Below, piece after piece: positions 28,088 to 40,300 of a stretch of 64,000 nucleotides of DNA (the stretch's first letter is position 1; every line of letters starts with the position of its first letter). This DNA is from Saccharum officinarum (Eukaryota; Streptophyta; Magnoliopsida; Poales; Poaceae). The notes below the pieces were generated by a model. It saw only the letters and a list, made by a program, of their open reading frames with translations. It did not search any database and was not told where the DNA came from. The stretch is taken from assembly GCA_020631735.1 (NCBI GenBank), contig CM036167.1, positions 2,112,988-2,176,987 on the forward strand. The letters run 5' to 3'. Both the position numbers and the translations under genes were made by a program.

Positions 28088-28915
28088 TAGATATGATTGT
28101 CTTGGTGCATGTCCGGAAGTTTTGCACCCTGCGATCGGACGTCCAAGGATACGTACGTGGACGGTAAGCTACACGAGCGCTGCGGTGAATTCCGTAGCCA
28201 TGCCATAGATATTTTTGTTAGCTGACAACTGTATGTGTAGCTCTTGGGGTTATCAAGGTCGCCATCCAAGTGTCGGCATCTCGTGTCATTTGTTTGGAGA
28301 GCCATTCGACAGTCTTTTCTCTCGAGAAGTAAATACAATGTACCTAAATATCATACATGGGCCCACAGGATAGTGTTTTCTTATTCACGCCCAGGATTGT
28401 GACGGTCATGGCTGGTGCTACGAGGGTCTGCTGAAGCTATCTTTTTCCGAAGGCGGGTGGTTCTATCATGGACGACGTAAGCATGGACTATTACAGAAAT
28501 AATAACTGTTCACCTTTTTTTTCAAAGAGATGACTCTAAAAAAATCATCTCTAAAAACAGTGTCGGATCTCTTCTATTTTCACGTCCAAGGTCACTATCA
28601 GTTCTCAAAGTGCGTATACCAGCACTCACGCCGACTTTAATACCAATAGATAACAAAACTAGTTCATAAATATATAAGTTTATGTGATATCCCAATTCCA
28701 TGTTTCAATCCACAATATGATTAATGGAAACATGAAAATAGTAAATAAATAAAATACCTAAGGAATGATGATTTGGTTCGCCCTCGTCTCTCGTATCTTC
28801 ATCAACAATAGCATGTGAATCTAAACCTACACATACGTTTGGTATTCAAAAATATTAGCAATGCAGTCCATAAAATACAACTCATCAATCGACAAAAAAT
28901 GGTAGGAATGTTTCA
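28088..28915. other. Intergenic DNA, nothing recognised
   Basis: No coding signal, terminal repeat or RNA gene that I can support. Confidence 0.5.
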
Positions 28916-29250
28916 GTGCAACATACTACTTGCTCTAGTTTGAGATAATGGAGGTAACTTTTTCACCTGCATACTTCAATTCTTGGAAATGGTACAAAAT
29001 GTCTTCATTTTTTTATGCTTGCAAAGACATCTAGCTCAACATAACAAATCATCCTATGATTCAACCAATTACCCCCCATCTTATTCCTTGATTCAATCTT
29101 GACAAATTTCATACCTAAGAAGGCTCTCCCAACCATGGTGGTCGCAATTGGCAAAGTCAAGGCTAGCACAAGGAGACGATAAACCAATTAAAAATTTATG
29201 TGTCTCCCAATTTGAACCATCTTAATAGTGAGATCTTCAAGGTCATGACA
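28916..29250 (-). pseudogene. hAT-type transposase C-terminal fragment
   Basis: The minus strand encodes LVYRLLVLALTLPIATTMVGRAF (shortened: LVYRLLVLAL, LPIATTMVGRAF), then VKIESRNKMGGNWLNHRMIC and DVFASIKKNEDILYHFQ. This is the hAT dimerisation region shared by hAT transposases and the TTF-type/MYM-type zinc-finger proteins derived from them. The usual glutamate of VERAF is glycine here. Only about 90 residues are recognisable and the upstream part is full of stops, so it is a relic. Confidence 0.6.
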
Positions 29251-29799
29251 ACCAACAAAACTAGGACCATTTCTCACTTTGCCATGTATTTTTAAAGTAC
29301 TCATAAGCCCTTCTAGACTTATTTTGGTCTATACCATTAGAATAGGCATCAATCAATTCACGCCGTCCTTCCATCCATGAAACCTAATAACCATGAAAGC
29401 ATCAACACCATAATTTCAGCTCTAGGCTGTTTAAAGAGAAAACAATAAAAGGAAAATGCTCTATCTTTGGCAATACTATACTCCAACCATGCATTTTTTT
29501 TCTTAGTTTAAAAACCTTATTAGGGTTTTTACCATTCTTTTAAAAAAGAAAACCAATTCCAACTAGGGCAGAGACGTAATTTAAACAATTTAAGAGTTGA
29601 GGGAGATAGTTCAATTTTGATGTTCGTGGAGGAAATGTAGACTGAAGTAATAGTTCAAAGGCAAAAGTTTTTTTTTCAAATGGATACGACGTTGTTTCTA
29701 TACCTAATAATAAAGAGACAAAATTTCTTGCCACAAATTTTTTCCGTCCGACTCTGATTTCTGTTCGGATTCTGTATCTTTTGTCCGGCATATCCGTAT
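29251..29799. other. AT-rich flank of the Tat element
   Basis: No gene recognised. It contains scattered stops in all frames and several short A/T runs, and ends at the LTR start at 29800. Confidence 0.5.
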
Positions 29800-31050
29800 T
29801 GTCGGGTACCATAATTAGGGGTGCCCAAATTAGGGTAAAAGTCCGCCCTAAATCAAACACAAATCCACCCCATCCGAGGAAAACGTCAACCAAAAGAGAC
29901 CCATGGGCTAAATCTCCCCTTCATGGGCTTCTAGCGAGCCGCGTAAACATAATGGCCCATTCTCCTACTGCATCCGAGGCCTCACACGAGGAGTCTCGGA
30001 ACATCGCCGTCTCGTCCGAGCCCCAGGAATGACTTTACCTATCTCCGCCTCGCCCGAGACCAACTCGGTACGCAGTCCTCAACAGATGAATTCCCCGTCT
30101 CGCCCGAGGCCCCGAAGCAAGGTCTCAGACGAGGGAAACTCTCCGTCTCGATCGACCCCGGCCTCTGACGCCGCTTCCCCATTGGCACGCTCGAGACCCC
30201 CTATGACGTCACCCATGTTCTTGCGCCGACCAGCCGGACAGACCAGGATGGACAGGGGTCAAATCATGACGTCACGGCCCATAACAGCAACTGCTGATCA
30301 CTATACCCCCATCTGACACTATACACGCGATCTAGGCCTGCGCGGTGCCGCTCTAGGCCACTGTTCCCTCGGGTGGGGTGAAATCACGCCATGATTCACG
30401 CCACTGAGGCCTCGGCTCTCTGCATCAGTCAAAGCCACAATGACAGGCACGTCGCCATAGTGATGATCATGATCCTACACTTTGTAGCTGCAAGGCTACA
30501 TCTGTCAGGGCACGTCGCTACAGCGCCCAAGGACAGAGACCACTCCTTCAACAGTGGCGCGCATGCCTAGCCATGTAGCCATGGTGCCAAAAGTACCGAC
30601 GTCATGCCTCTACAGTGCAAACCACATCGCACCAGATAAGGCCTTCACGAGGCCTCGGGGCTCTTTCTCCAATGAGGATCATGCCACGTACCAATATTTT
30701 GTAACCCTACACCTCCTTGAGGCTATAAAAGGAGCATGCAGGGACCATTCTAGGGGAGCGACACATGAACACACAACTCTCCTAGACCTTGCGAGGGCTC
30801 TGGTAGAGTCACACACATGCACTCCACTCTCATCTTGAGATCTGGGAACACCTCCCTCTCTTACCCACTTGTAACCCCTGCCACAAGCACTTCGGTGCAA
30901 GATAATACAAGACTCATCTTCCTCACTTGACGTAGGGCATTCTTCGGCCTGAACTAGAATAAATCGCTTGTGTTCTTCTTGCACACTATTCAGATCCCTA
31001 ACGCGCAGACACATATTACTCGTTGGTGCCTAGAACCGTCGTTTCTTACA
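29800..31050 (+). repeat. 5' LTR of Tat element
   Basis: It begins TGTCGGGTACCATAATTAGG and ends TTACA before the PBS (1251 bases). The start and the following GTGCCC motif are common to Tat-lineage grass LTRs. The interior repeats CCGTCTCGCCCGAGGCC-like motifs (30005-30160). A TATA box is at 30724. Confidence 0.8.
30722..30731 (+). promoter_or_regulatory. TATA box of the Tat LTR
   Basis: GCTATAAAAGG lies 320 bases before the LTR end, which is the expected place for the U3/R promoter. Confidence 0.7.
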
Positions 31051-31057
31051 CCAATAG

Positions 31058-31076
31058 TTGGCACGCCAGGTAGGGG
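31058..31076 (+). other. Primer binding site of Tat element
   Basis: TTGGCACGCCAGGTAGGGG, one base away from the TTGGCGCGCC form common in Tat elements, seven bases after the LTR end. The change CG to CA fits deamination. Confidence 0.8.
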
Positions 31077-31099
31077 CCATTTGCGCATCACAGCCACCA

Positions 31100-32931
31100 T
31101 CCTTGCGGGTTTCGGATGGCAACCCCACTTCATCTCGGCACAGTGATCCGGTTTGGGAGCCTAGAGTTCATGTCCTAGGTTATGACTACGACATGGTCCT
31201 CCTCCCACCCAGAGCTCCATCCGTCAACAACTTCTCTCCGCGCCGCCAGAGGCGTGGGAGGCGTCCTGGCCATCATGGTCATCGCTCTCGTCACGCTCAT
31301 CACACGTGGCGGATGCGGGAGAGTCCCCGTCCTAGCTCAGGGACCAAGGACAACTCCCCAAGCTCCACCGAGTCTTCTTGCTCGGCTGCCGGGGTAGGCT
31401 CCCTCACGAGGGACCTATCACGCATTGACCTGGCTATGAACAAAGCACCAATAGCACAGGGCACGATGGTAAGGCGACGCGTTGAGGAACCATCGTGCTA
31501 CATGGGGTCCGCATCGGCAGTAGGAGGGCTTATGGCGGTGCCGTCGCCGTTCCTGTACGGACTCGACAATGCCGCCACGATCCACTCCCACTTGATGCGT
31601 TCCGTCATGAGCTCCTACGCGGGGTCTCCTGAGCATCGTCTACACACCACCTTCGAACTCCTTGCAATCACGTTGGAAACATCCAACACTGACTCCTCGG
31701 AGGATAGTGATAGGTGGGCCGGTGTGGACTTCTCTGGGCTTCATGACCCAGAGGGTCTACGCCGGTTTATGGGCGCATGCGACTATCTCTTCAGCTGCCC
31801 TGACTTCGATGGGGAGGATCATGACCCTTCACATGAATGCTTTCACGTAGAGGTTGAGGAGATTGCCCTGGGGGGACGCCACCCCCTTAGGGCAGGGTGT
31901 TCACACTCCGCTTCAGTGAACACTGCCCACAGGCCCCCCACGAGAGTGGGCCACGGTGTCCGCCCCCGTGGGGTCTCAGCGGGCTGAGCTCGAGCAGCTC
32001 CATGAGAACGAGGCCAAGGTCGATGAGGACCGCCAACAGCTGGTGCACCTCCGGGCCATCCTCGAGCAAGGGCATTCTGGCCGGGGTGATGGTAGAGCAG
32101 CCCGACACAGGGCTTGCAACATCAATCGTTGCATTAACAACGACAAGAGGGCAATCAGCACCCATTCTTCTCAAGGGCTAGTCAGAACATCGCTGCGACA
32201 GTAATACTCCTCTTGACAATGCTAGAGCCTTTCACTGTAGAGGGGCGACAAGTCTGCAACGAGCTTCGCGGACTTCTTGAGTGCGTCGCGGTGCAACAGG
32301 CCGAGAGCTCTGCGTCTCGACGACGTGAGCCCAAGGCCGAGCTGCCCGCAACACCATCTTGACAAGAAAGGGAGGCCTCAGCTCATCCTAAACCCCAAAG
32401 GGCGCCAGAACGCAACAAGGCCTCATCGGTACGTGACCGTCTTGGTGACGACACCGACGCACACGCCATTCTCGACACGTGCCGGCGCAATAAGGAGGAT
32501 AGCGCCACTCATGGCTATCACCCATGACGAGGTGGACGCTATGACAGCGAGGAAGACCGAAGCCCTTCACCTGAGCCTCCGGGTCTATGCGTCTTCAGCG
32601 AGGCTATCCGGAGGGCTCGGTTCCCAGCTCGATTCCGTCAACCAGCCAACATTGTCAAGTACCCAGGGGAAACCAACCTCGATGTATGGCTTGCTGACTA
32701 CCACCTAGCTTATCAGCTGGGCGGCGCAGATGATGACCTGCTCATAATTCGTAACCTTCCTTTGTTCCTAGCCGATCCAGCGAGGGCTTGGTTCGAACAC
32801 CTTCCATCGCGGCAGATTCATGATTGGGCTGACCTGGTCAGGATCTTTGTGGGGAATTTTCAGGGCACATATGTGCACCCTGAGAATACCTAGGACCTTA
32901 GAAGCTACCGCTAGAAGCCAAGCGAAACTCT
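31100..32931 (+). pseudogene. Tat gag, first part (split by insertion)
   Basis: Coding remains appear in changing frames: an N-terminal part (31058-31987; STESSCSAAGVGS, HLMRSVMSSYAGSPEHRL) and, from about 32590, the conserved retrotransposon Gag domain (FPARFRQPANIVKYPGETN, DVWLADYHLAYQLGGA, LPLFLADPARAWFEHLP). A TAG interrupts it near 32893 and another near 32913. The reading ends at 32931, where the copia element was inserted, and resumes at 43180 within the same domain. Gag would form the particle; this copy is dead. Confidence 0.8.
32927..32931 (+). repeat. Target site duplication ACTCT (left)
   Basis: ACTCT directly precedes the LTR start TGAAAGG at 32932 and recurs directly after the LTR end at 43180-43184. 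Confidence 0.95.
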
Positions 32932-35421
32932 TGAAAGGTCCTTGTTTGGTTTTGGTAATTGAGTGACAACTTAGGTGGACTAATATGTGGTTATGTGAGA
33001 TACACAGGAGATTAGTCCACATGTGATGGTGTCATGAAGGAGCTCATTGCATATGAGACATGACATGGAGTCATGTGACCAAGGTGGCAAAGATCAAGAT
33101 GAGGCTTGGCTCGACGGACCGGTTGCAAGTGTGAAGGGCAAGTCGGAGGCTTTGGAGCGATGGACCGTGAGGCGGTGAAGCTTGAGCAAGACTTGGCGCC
33201 GATGGACCGACGCAACGGTGAAGAGCAAGTGAGGTCAAGATCGATGGACCAAGGTCACATGATGATATGAAGTGGATCATATCATTTGTGATATGGTTGG
33301 TGCATGTGTTGCATCAATGTCGGAGGAGATGGAGTAGAATGCGCAAGGCAAAGGTATAACCTAGGGCATTTCCATTTCACCGGTCATAGGTGTGTAGAGA
33401 AGCTGATGACCGGGTTTAGGATAGATGGCCGTACTATTAAGAGGGGCAAACTTGTTTGCATATCGGTCATCTAGTGCCACTTGAGCGATCTAACTTTGCA
33501 TACGTGTTAGGATCGAGTGGCGAGGCAAGTTGAGTGCCTAATTCCTTCGATAAAATGATTATGAAAATGCTAACACACGTGCACAAGGTGGTGATCACTT
33601 GTTGGTGTTGGCACATTTGCGAAGGCGGTGGAGTTTGAGCGGTAGAGAGGGTTTGGGTTCCTCTCTCCCTCCCGCCGAGCTTGCGAGGCGGGATTCGGCG
33701 CTTTTTGGAGAAGTGAAACGCCTATTTTCTACTACGCCGGAAGTCGGAAAAGAAACGGAGGCGAACGCGGTCACAGAGGTGACCGGACGCAGCACCGGAC
33801 GCTGCACCGGACGCTGCACCGGACGCGGTCACTGTGGACCAGCGCGTCCGGTCAGTGCAGCGCGGGCGTCAGGCGCGCGAGCTAGGGTTTGGCACCGGCG
33901 CGTCCGGTGACCCACGGGACCGGCGCGTCCGGTCTTGCGCCCTGAGGGAAACGAGGACGTCGGACGCGGTGCGCGTCCGGTGTCACACCATTGGACGCGT
34001 CCGGTGGTCCAGGGCGCTTACTGGACTCGCACCGGACGCGGGTACTGTGGCGTCCGGTGGTTGCGAGCAGCGCGTCCGGTGGTTGCTTCGCGGGCGCGGG
34101 TGCTGTGCGCACCGGCGCGTCCGGTGGTTCGCAGCAGCGCGTCCGGTGGGTCGTTTGACCGTTGGCACGCAGTGACCGTTGGAGGATCTAACGGACGAAT
34201 TTGAATTTCGGAGGACACGCGGATGTCGGAGGGGCACCGGACGCGGTTGAGCGCGTCCGGTGAGTTACCACCGGCGCGTCCGGTGCTCCCGCGGAAAAAC
34301 GGGCAAGTGTGTGCAACGGCTCTATTTGACTGTGGGGTTATAAATAGACCTTGTGGCCGGCCTTGGCCGGCAGCTGAGCACACTTTGGCCTTGGTGGCTT
34401 ATGTGGTAGTGCTTGGGAGCCCTCTAACTCACTCATGCTTGATAGTGTTCATCGGATCGAGTGAGATAGCGATTCTAGTGCGTTGCTTGAGAGATTGCAT
34501 CGTGTGGCACTAGGTGATCGTGTTGCAAGCCGGTGGTGCTTGTTACTCTTGGAGGTTGCCACCTCCTAGACGGCTTGGTGGCTTGTGGCTCCGTCGAAGC
34601 TCGCAAGAAGATTGTGCGAGGCTCCGGAGAAGCTTTGTGAGGGGGATTGTGCTCACCCCGCGGGGATCGCGAAGAGCAACTCTAGTTGATCGTGTCATTG
34701 AGCTACCACACTTTTTGGTAGGTTCTTGCGGCGCCTTTTGACAGGCTCGGTGTGTGACCGATTAGCCGCCGAACCACGAAGTGTTGGTCGACACAACGGG
34801 GACGTAGCTTGGTGGCGACCAAGTGAACCTCGGGAGAAAATCACCGTGTCAACATTGTCTACTCTTCTCGGTGGTTTGCCTTCGTGCAACACAAGCTTGT
34901 ATTTACTTTCATATATATACTTGTGCTTGTGTAGTTGCTCTCTTAACTAGTTTGCTTGTGTAGCTTGCTAGTTGTCTTCTTGCTTGTGTAGCTAGAAGCT
35001 TCCCTTTGCGTGACTAATTTGGTTTGTGTAACCTTGTTAGTCACATTGCTTAGTTTGTGTAGCTAAGTAGTTTGCGCTCTCTAATTTGGCTTGTGTAGCC
35101 TTGTTATTGAGCATTGCTAGTGAGCTTAGGCTTTGTGCGCTTTGCTTACTAGAATTGTGTAGGAGCTCCCTCTTGCTTGCAAAGTACTAGTGCATAGGTT
35201 TGTGTGACCTTGCTCTAGAATTGATTAGGTGAGCTCTTGGTAAGCTTAGCACCTTAGTTGCTTAATTAGGATCTTTGCAAGGTGCTAGAGAACTTAGATA
35301 GAGGGGTGTAGTCTTGGCTAGACCGTTAAGTTTAATTCCGCATTTGTTTCGGTTAGCCAACGTGTTTAAGTTTTAGAAAGGACTATTCACCCCCCCTCTA
35401 GTCCGCCATCTCGACCCTACA
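32932..35421 (+). repeat. 5' LTR of the gag-only element
   Basis: 2490 bases, TG...CA. It includes a cluster of CpG-rich motifs (33780-34290; ACCGGACGC and GCGTCCGGT, 17 or more copies), a TATA box at 34339 and a stretch with repeated TTGTGTAGC-like units (34920-35160). It ends with CACCCCCCCTCTAG...CCCTACA as other Sirevirus LTRs here. Confidence 0.95.
34339..34346 (+). promoter_or_regulatory. TATA box of 5' LTR of gag-only element
   Basis: GGTTATAAATAGACC lies directly downstream of the CpG motif cluster. It is the likely promoter for the genomic RNA. Confidence 0.75.
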
Positions 35422-35423
35422 AG

Positions 35424-35436
35424 TGGTATCGGAGCC
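35424..35436 (+). other. Primer binding site of gag-only element
   Basis: TGGTATCGGAGCC starts two bases after the LTR end and is complementary to initiator tRNA-Met, identical to the site of the left Sirevirus. Confidence 0.92.
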
Positions 35437-35472
35437 GGGTCTCTCATTTGCGGTCTTCACCGACCCGAGAGG

Positions 35473-37326
35473 ATGGCGACTTATGGGCTAGATGATTGTG
35501 TGGAACACATTTTTGATGGCACTCACTATGCACGGTGGAAAAATCACATGCTTGATCATTTTCGTGCTCTTGGCCCTAAGTTTTGGTGGATCATAGTTGT
35601 TGGCTTTTCTCATGACTTGGATGGGTGTGGTAACCGTACCCAAGCTCAAAAGGATTGCCGAACACTTGATGCACAAGCTAAGTTTTATCTAATCAAAGCT
35701 TTAAATGATGAGATTTTTGACAAGGTGAGGGGTCTCTCAAGTGCACATAGCATGTGGACGACGCTCAAGCATCACTATTGTGACTCCTCAATTTGGGATG
35801 ATGAAAAATTCAAGAAGGATGATCACATAGTGATGGAGGTACATGAGGATGTTGAGCATGACCACAACAAGGTGGTTGTGGAGGATTGCTCCACCTCAAT
35901 GTCAAGTGATGATGATGATGATCATACCACAAGATCACTTGATAAGAAGAATGATAATGCCACAAGTGATGCAAGCAATGATTCTACTTCATGCACACTT
36001 GATGGTGAAGATGATGGCTATGAGAGTGATGCTTCAACAAGCTCTTCAACATCATCACATGGTAACACTAAGATACATGTTGGTGGTTTTGTTGTGGATT
36101 GTGATGATCCAAATCTAGAGCTTTTATATAAACTCTCAAGAGCCTTGAAAAGGGAAATGGAAAGAGTAAGTAAATTGGAAAATGATAACTCTTTTCTAAA
36201 AACCACATGTGAACAACAAAAGCATCTACTTTATGTTACTACTTGTTCACATGAGGAGCTAAAATTGGCTCATGAGGAACTTAGTGTTGCTCATGATAAC
36301 TTGGTACAAGAACATGCTTTACTCACTAAGAAGCTTTCTAATGAAGAAACCAAATCTAGTGAGAGCTCATCATTTGGGTCAAATGATCAATCACATATTA
36401 CTAACCCTTGTGATGTAGGTAAGAAGCATGTATCCACCTCTTGTGATGATTTATTAGATATGCCATGTTCTTCACAATTAGATGCTTGTTCTACTTCTAT
36501 GTCTTGTGAGACTAACCTTTTGAAGGAGAACAATGAGCTCAAAAGTGAAGTGAAGAATTTGAGCAACAAGTTGGAGAGGTGCTACAACTCTAAAATCGCC
36601 ATTGAGCATATCATGACCAATCAAAGAAGATATGGTGATAAGAGTGGTATTGGCTACAACAAGAGCAAGGGCAAGATTAAGAAGAAGCAAGATGCAAAGA
36701 AGCTATCCCAACTCATGTGCTACCAATGCCATGAAGTGGGACATATTGACAAGTGTTGCCCTACCAACAAGTCTCAAGTTGAGCCAAAAGCAAAGCCCCA
36801 AGATCAAGTCAAAATCAATCACGAAGATGTTAGTGACTTGATGATAAAGAAGAAGAAAACAAGAAGGGGTGGAAGAGCAAGACATCCAATGCAAATTCAA
36901 GATGTCAAGATGATGAGCAAGAATCAAGATGAGAAGAAAATACATGCTCACATCAAGTGCTTCAAATGTGGAGATAAGGGACACTTCGCCTCGGGGTGTC
37001 CTACCAAGCTTGAGAAGAAGGCTCAAGCAACTCGTGAGAGGCAAGGCAATGAGAAGCAACATATGAGCAAGGAAGAAAAGGCTCAATCTAAGAGAAGTTG
37101 CTACTCATGCCGGAAAAGGGGACACATGGCACATTCATGTCCCCTAGGTAAGAATTCTAAGCCTAGTTCAATTGATGATACTAATATGCTTAGAAAGGAT
37201 GGCAATGGTACCTCATTGGTTAAAATTGCAAAACATCCCGCTACTTATACTAAGGCTATGCCTAAGTATGTTGCACCTAATTTGAGAGGACCCAAACTTG
37301 TTTGGGTACCATCAAAAAGTGGATGA
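35473..37326 (+). CDS. Gag protein of the non-autonomous element (intact, 617 aa)
   Basis: One intact frame from the first ATG after the PBS. Residues 1-105 resemble the start of the copia Gag (UBN2-type) domain (FDGTHYARWKNHML, DEIFDKVRGLSSAHSMW), but the domain is cut short and runs into an acidic, Ser/Asp-rich region (about 110-200). A coiled coil follows (about 215-390). Three CCHC zinc knuckles are present: CYQCHEVGHIDKCC (416-429), CFKCGDKGHFASGC (496-509) and CYSCRKRGHMAHSC (543-556), separated by lysine-rich linkers. The end (GPKLVWVPSKSG) matches the end of Gag in the autonomous Sirevirus at 63505 (GPKQVWVPKKN). It should bind RNA and form or join virus-like particles. No stop or frameshift is present. 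Confidence 0.92.
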   Translation: MATYGLDDCVEHIFDGTHYARWKNHMLDHFRALGPKFWWIIVVGFSHDLDGCGNRTQAQKDCRTLDAQAKFYLIKALNDEIFDKVRGLSSAHSMWTTLKHHYCDSSIWDDEKFKKDDHIVMEVHEDVEHDHNKVVVEDCSTSMSSDDDDDHTTRSLDKKNDNATSDASNDSTSCTLDGEDDGYESDASTSSSTSSHGNTKIHVGGFVVDCDDPNLELLYKLSRALKREMERVSKLENDNSFLKTTCEQQKHLLYVTTCSHEELKLAHEELSVAHDNLVQEHALLTKKLSNEETKSSESSSFGSNDQSHITNPCDVGKKHVSTSCDDLLDMPCSSQLDACSTSMSCETNLLKENNELKSEVKNLSNKLERCYNSKIAIEHIMTNQRRYGDKSGIGYNKSKGKIKKKQDAKKLSQLMCYQCHEVGHIDKCCPTNKSQVEPKAKPQDQVKINHEDVSDLMIKKKKTRRGGRARHPMQIQDVKMMSKNQDEKKIHAHIKCFKCGDKGHFASGCPTKLEKKAQATRERQGNEKQHMSKEEKAQSKRSCYSCRKRGHMAHSCPLGKNSKPSSIDDTNMLRKDGNGTSLVKIAKHPATYTKAMPKYVAPNLRGPKLVWVPSKSG

Positions 37327-40300
37327 TTGTTTGTAGGTACCATCGGCATTGGAGGCTTGATTCATTTGGATTCATATTAGTCATCATATGTTGAATCAAG
37401 TTTTAAAGCTTAGTGCATATTCTATCCCAATGCCAAGTCAAAATAAGTGGAGTCCAAATGCTACAACATACAAGTGCAACATTCAAGATTGTGGTGATTT
37501 ATTGGATATATTTGATGGCTTGCAATTTATTTGAGTAAAAGCTTGCTATTGGATGATCATGAGCTAACCAAGGTATATCTCTTGTTGATCATTTTATTTG
37601 GGTACATATGAGTTGATTGAAGTGGATAAATGTGCAATGTTGCTTGCTATGAGATGATTGAATGGATTAAATGATTAGCAATCAAGTTTGGATTGATTTG
37701 GGTTGAATAAATTCATGAGATGATATTTAGTAAGTGGATTGAATGGATATATGTCTTGTGAAAGTGTTCAAACAAGTTAGTTTCAAGTTTGATTCATATT
37801 TGATGAAGAATAGCTCATGTATTGAAATCTGTCCTACATTAAAAATCTGAGCTAGCAGTGATCTTAGCCATGTTTGAGTGATCAAATCTATTTGGATTGG
37901 CTTGAAATTTGGTATACATGCTCTACACTTATGAAAGAAGATGCTGTAAAAATTTCATGAGAAGTGGATAAGAGATGCTTCGGTTTTGGAGTGCATCTTG
38001 TCAGCTATAGTGCAGCAGTTTTCAGCATGTAGCAGTGGTGGAAGATTTGAAATCTAGTAGCAATCTAGAAGTCAAAAGAAGTTCAAATTTTTACAGTTGA
38101 TATATGACTTAGTGAATCACATCTCCACCAAATTTTATGGCATTTGGATCTGTACATTGGGAGATATGAATTATTCTTTGAAGGGTACAGAATCTGCCAG
38201 AAAAGTGACAATCATTGGATTAATCTAGAGTCACTTTAATTGAAAGGTCCTCAAGTTGGAAACATGTTTACAAGTGGTTGAGGTACCTAAGTTTGGTTTT
38301 GAATTGATCTAGAAGCATGACAAGCAATGAGTACAAGACTTTTGTATTGTGAAATGTACTTGGTGTACTTATTTGGTACTCAATTTGAAGATCAAGATCA
38401 AACTTAAGATGAAGATGAAGTTTAAGTTCTAGTGATGATTAGAGATCATTTGGTAGAAAGAAAAGGACTTAAACAAGTAGAAAGAGTTGGACTCAAATGT
38501 AGATTCAAGGATTATTCATCAAGATTGAGTTCATCATTTGGATCAATCAAACTATATCATTTCAAGTGAGTATCAAGAGTGGTTCTTTGGAGAAAGGTCA
38601 CTTCTCCCTAGTGAGGGGCTTGCCGCCGTGTGTAGGTGAAACCAAGTTTGGGACTTGGAAGGCTAACATGGAAGTGGTGATCCGAGGAACTTGTGATGCT
38701 TAGTTGAAGCAATCAAAAGGATTGATCTAAAGAGCAAGCAACACCCAAAAGAGAGCTAGTCATAATTATAAAATTGGTATCATAAGTACTTCTCTCATGC
38801 AAGCATTGATCAAAGAGAAAAAGCAAGCCAACCACAACAAGAAAGTGCACTTGATCATAAGTGGTTTTCATTTCATATGGGTGAAGAATGGATTTATCTA
38901 TGATGATTGGTCTTCACCAAGCTTATAAATTGGACTTCACATTGCTATTGGAGTAATGAATTAGAATCTATGTGACTATCCTCTACTCCAACATAGCAAA
39001 GGTATCATTGAAATGTGCATGATCATTTCATTCCTTACTAGTATGCGGTTAGTGCATATAGTACATGCTTATTAGGATCATGCATAACAAATAAAAATTT
39101 TAGATTCATAGCCTACCACTATTGCTTGATTGTCTAAATGTTCTAGTGGTATGTATATGAGTTTGTTCATGAGCTAGTAAACCCAAGTACTTGATCTAGT
39201 TTGGATTGTTAACAAGTGACAAGTACAACATTGGCAAGATAACCCTTAGCATGAGGTGTGAAGAAGCTTGTCATTGGATCAAACCGGACTTGTAAGCTTA
39301 TGCAAGGAAAATTAGTTCAAGTCATACAAGAAGCTCATGACAATGATAAGAGTACAAGCACAAGACAACAATGAAAATAGATATCTAGTTTGTTTCAAGT
39401 GGTATCTAGACTCAAATTGATCTTCCAAGTGGTATATACAAATGGTGTCTAGATAATGATCTACAAGTGATATCTTACAAGTGGTACTTATGAAGAGATA
39501 AAATGTTCAAGAAGTGAATGTTATTGCCAAATCCTTCAAAGTGGATCCATACTAGAAAATTCTTTCAAAAGGTATCACATTCCTACTCATGGTATCTTCA
39601 CGTGGTATCATTCATGCAAGACGATGGTTTCACAAGTGATCCTCAACCTTAAGTGATCAAATCAAGAAATGCTACCCTCATCTTCAAGTGGTATCTCAAG
39701 TGAATGACACATGCTATGACATAGGGGGAGGAGCCCCACCAATTGGTATCAAGGTCAAAGATCCTATGTGGAATCTCAAGAGCAACCATAAAGTTTGTCA
39801 TTCCAACATATGTGGTAATGTCCATCAAAAATGCAATATTCAAGTCTCAACCATCTACCCCAATGCAAGCCTTTGTATCAATTGAGAAGAACACCTTTTA
39901 TGGAAATTGATGACAAAGGGGGAGAAGTTGGACAAAGATATGAAAGCTTTTTGAGCTTTGGGGAGAGATTGGAAAGATTGGACATGAACATGGACAAAGA
40001 GGGAGTAACATTGAAGAATGTAAGGGGATCAAACATTCTTGGACAAAGAAAGCACACAAGTAGGGGGAGCAAGCTCATGAATTTTGATTGATTACATTTG
40101 ATATGTGCATAATTCATGTGCTTGCTTGCATTGCATAAGTTCTTAAATTCAATATGCATGCTTGTGTGGTGTATGCTAGTTATAGAACTTGAATGATGAT
40201 TTGATAACTAGCATGCATAGGATGTTAGCTAGACTTGTGATTATCATGCAAAAACTAGAACCTTGCTTATAATGTTGATCTCACGGGGTTTCTAGTGTTT

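Noticed and set aside
33780..34290. Regularly repeated short palindromes resembling a CRISPR array
   Set aside because: The spacing is irregular, repeats are short and in both orientations, and they lie in LTRs of a plant retrotransposon.
33599..34513. Several overlapping open frames (also at 41357-42271) with Arg/Gly/Pro-rich products
   Set aside because: They are translations of the CpG palindrome array in the LTRs, repeat in both LTRs and on both strands, and have no domain.
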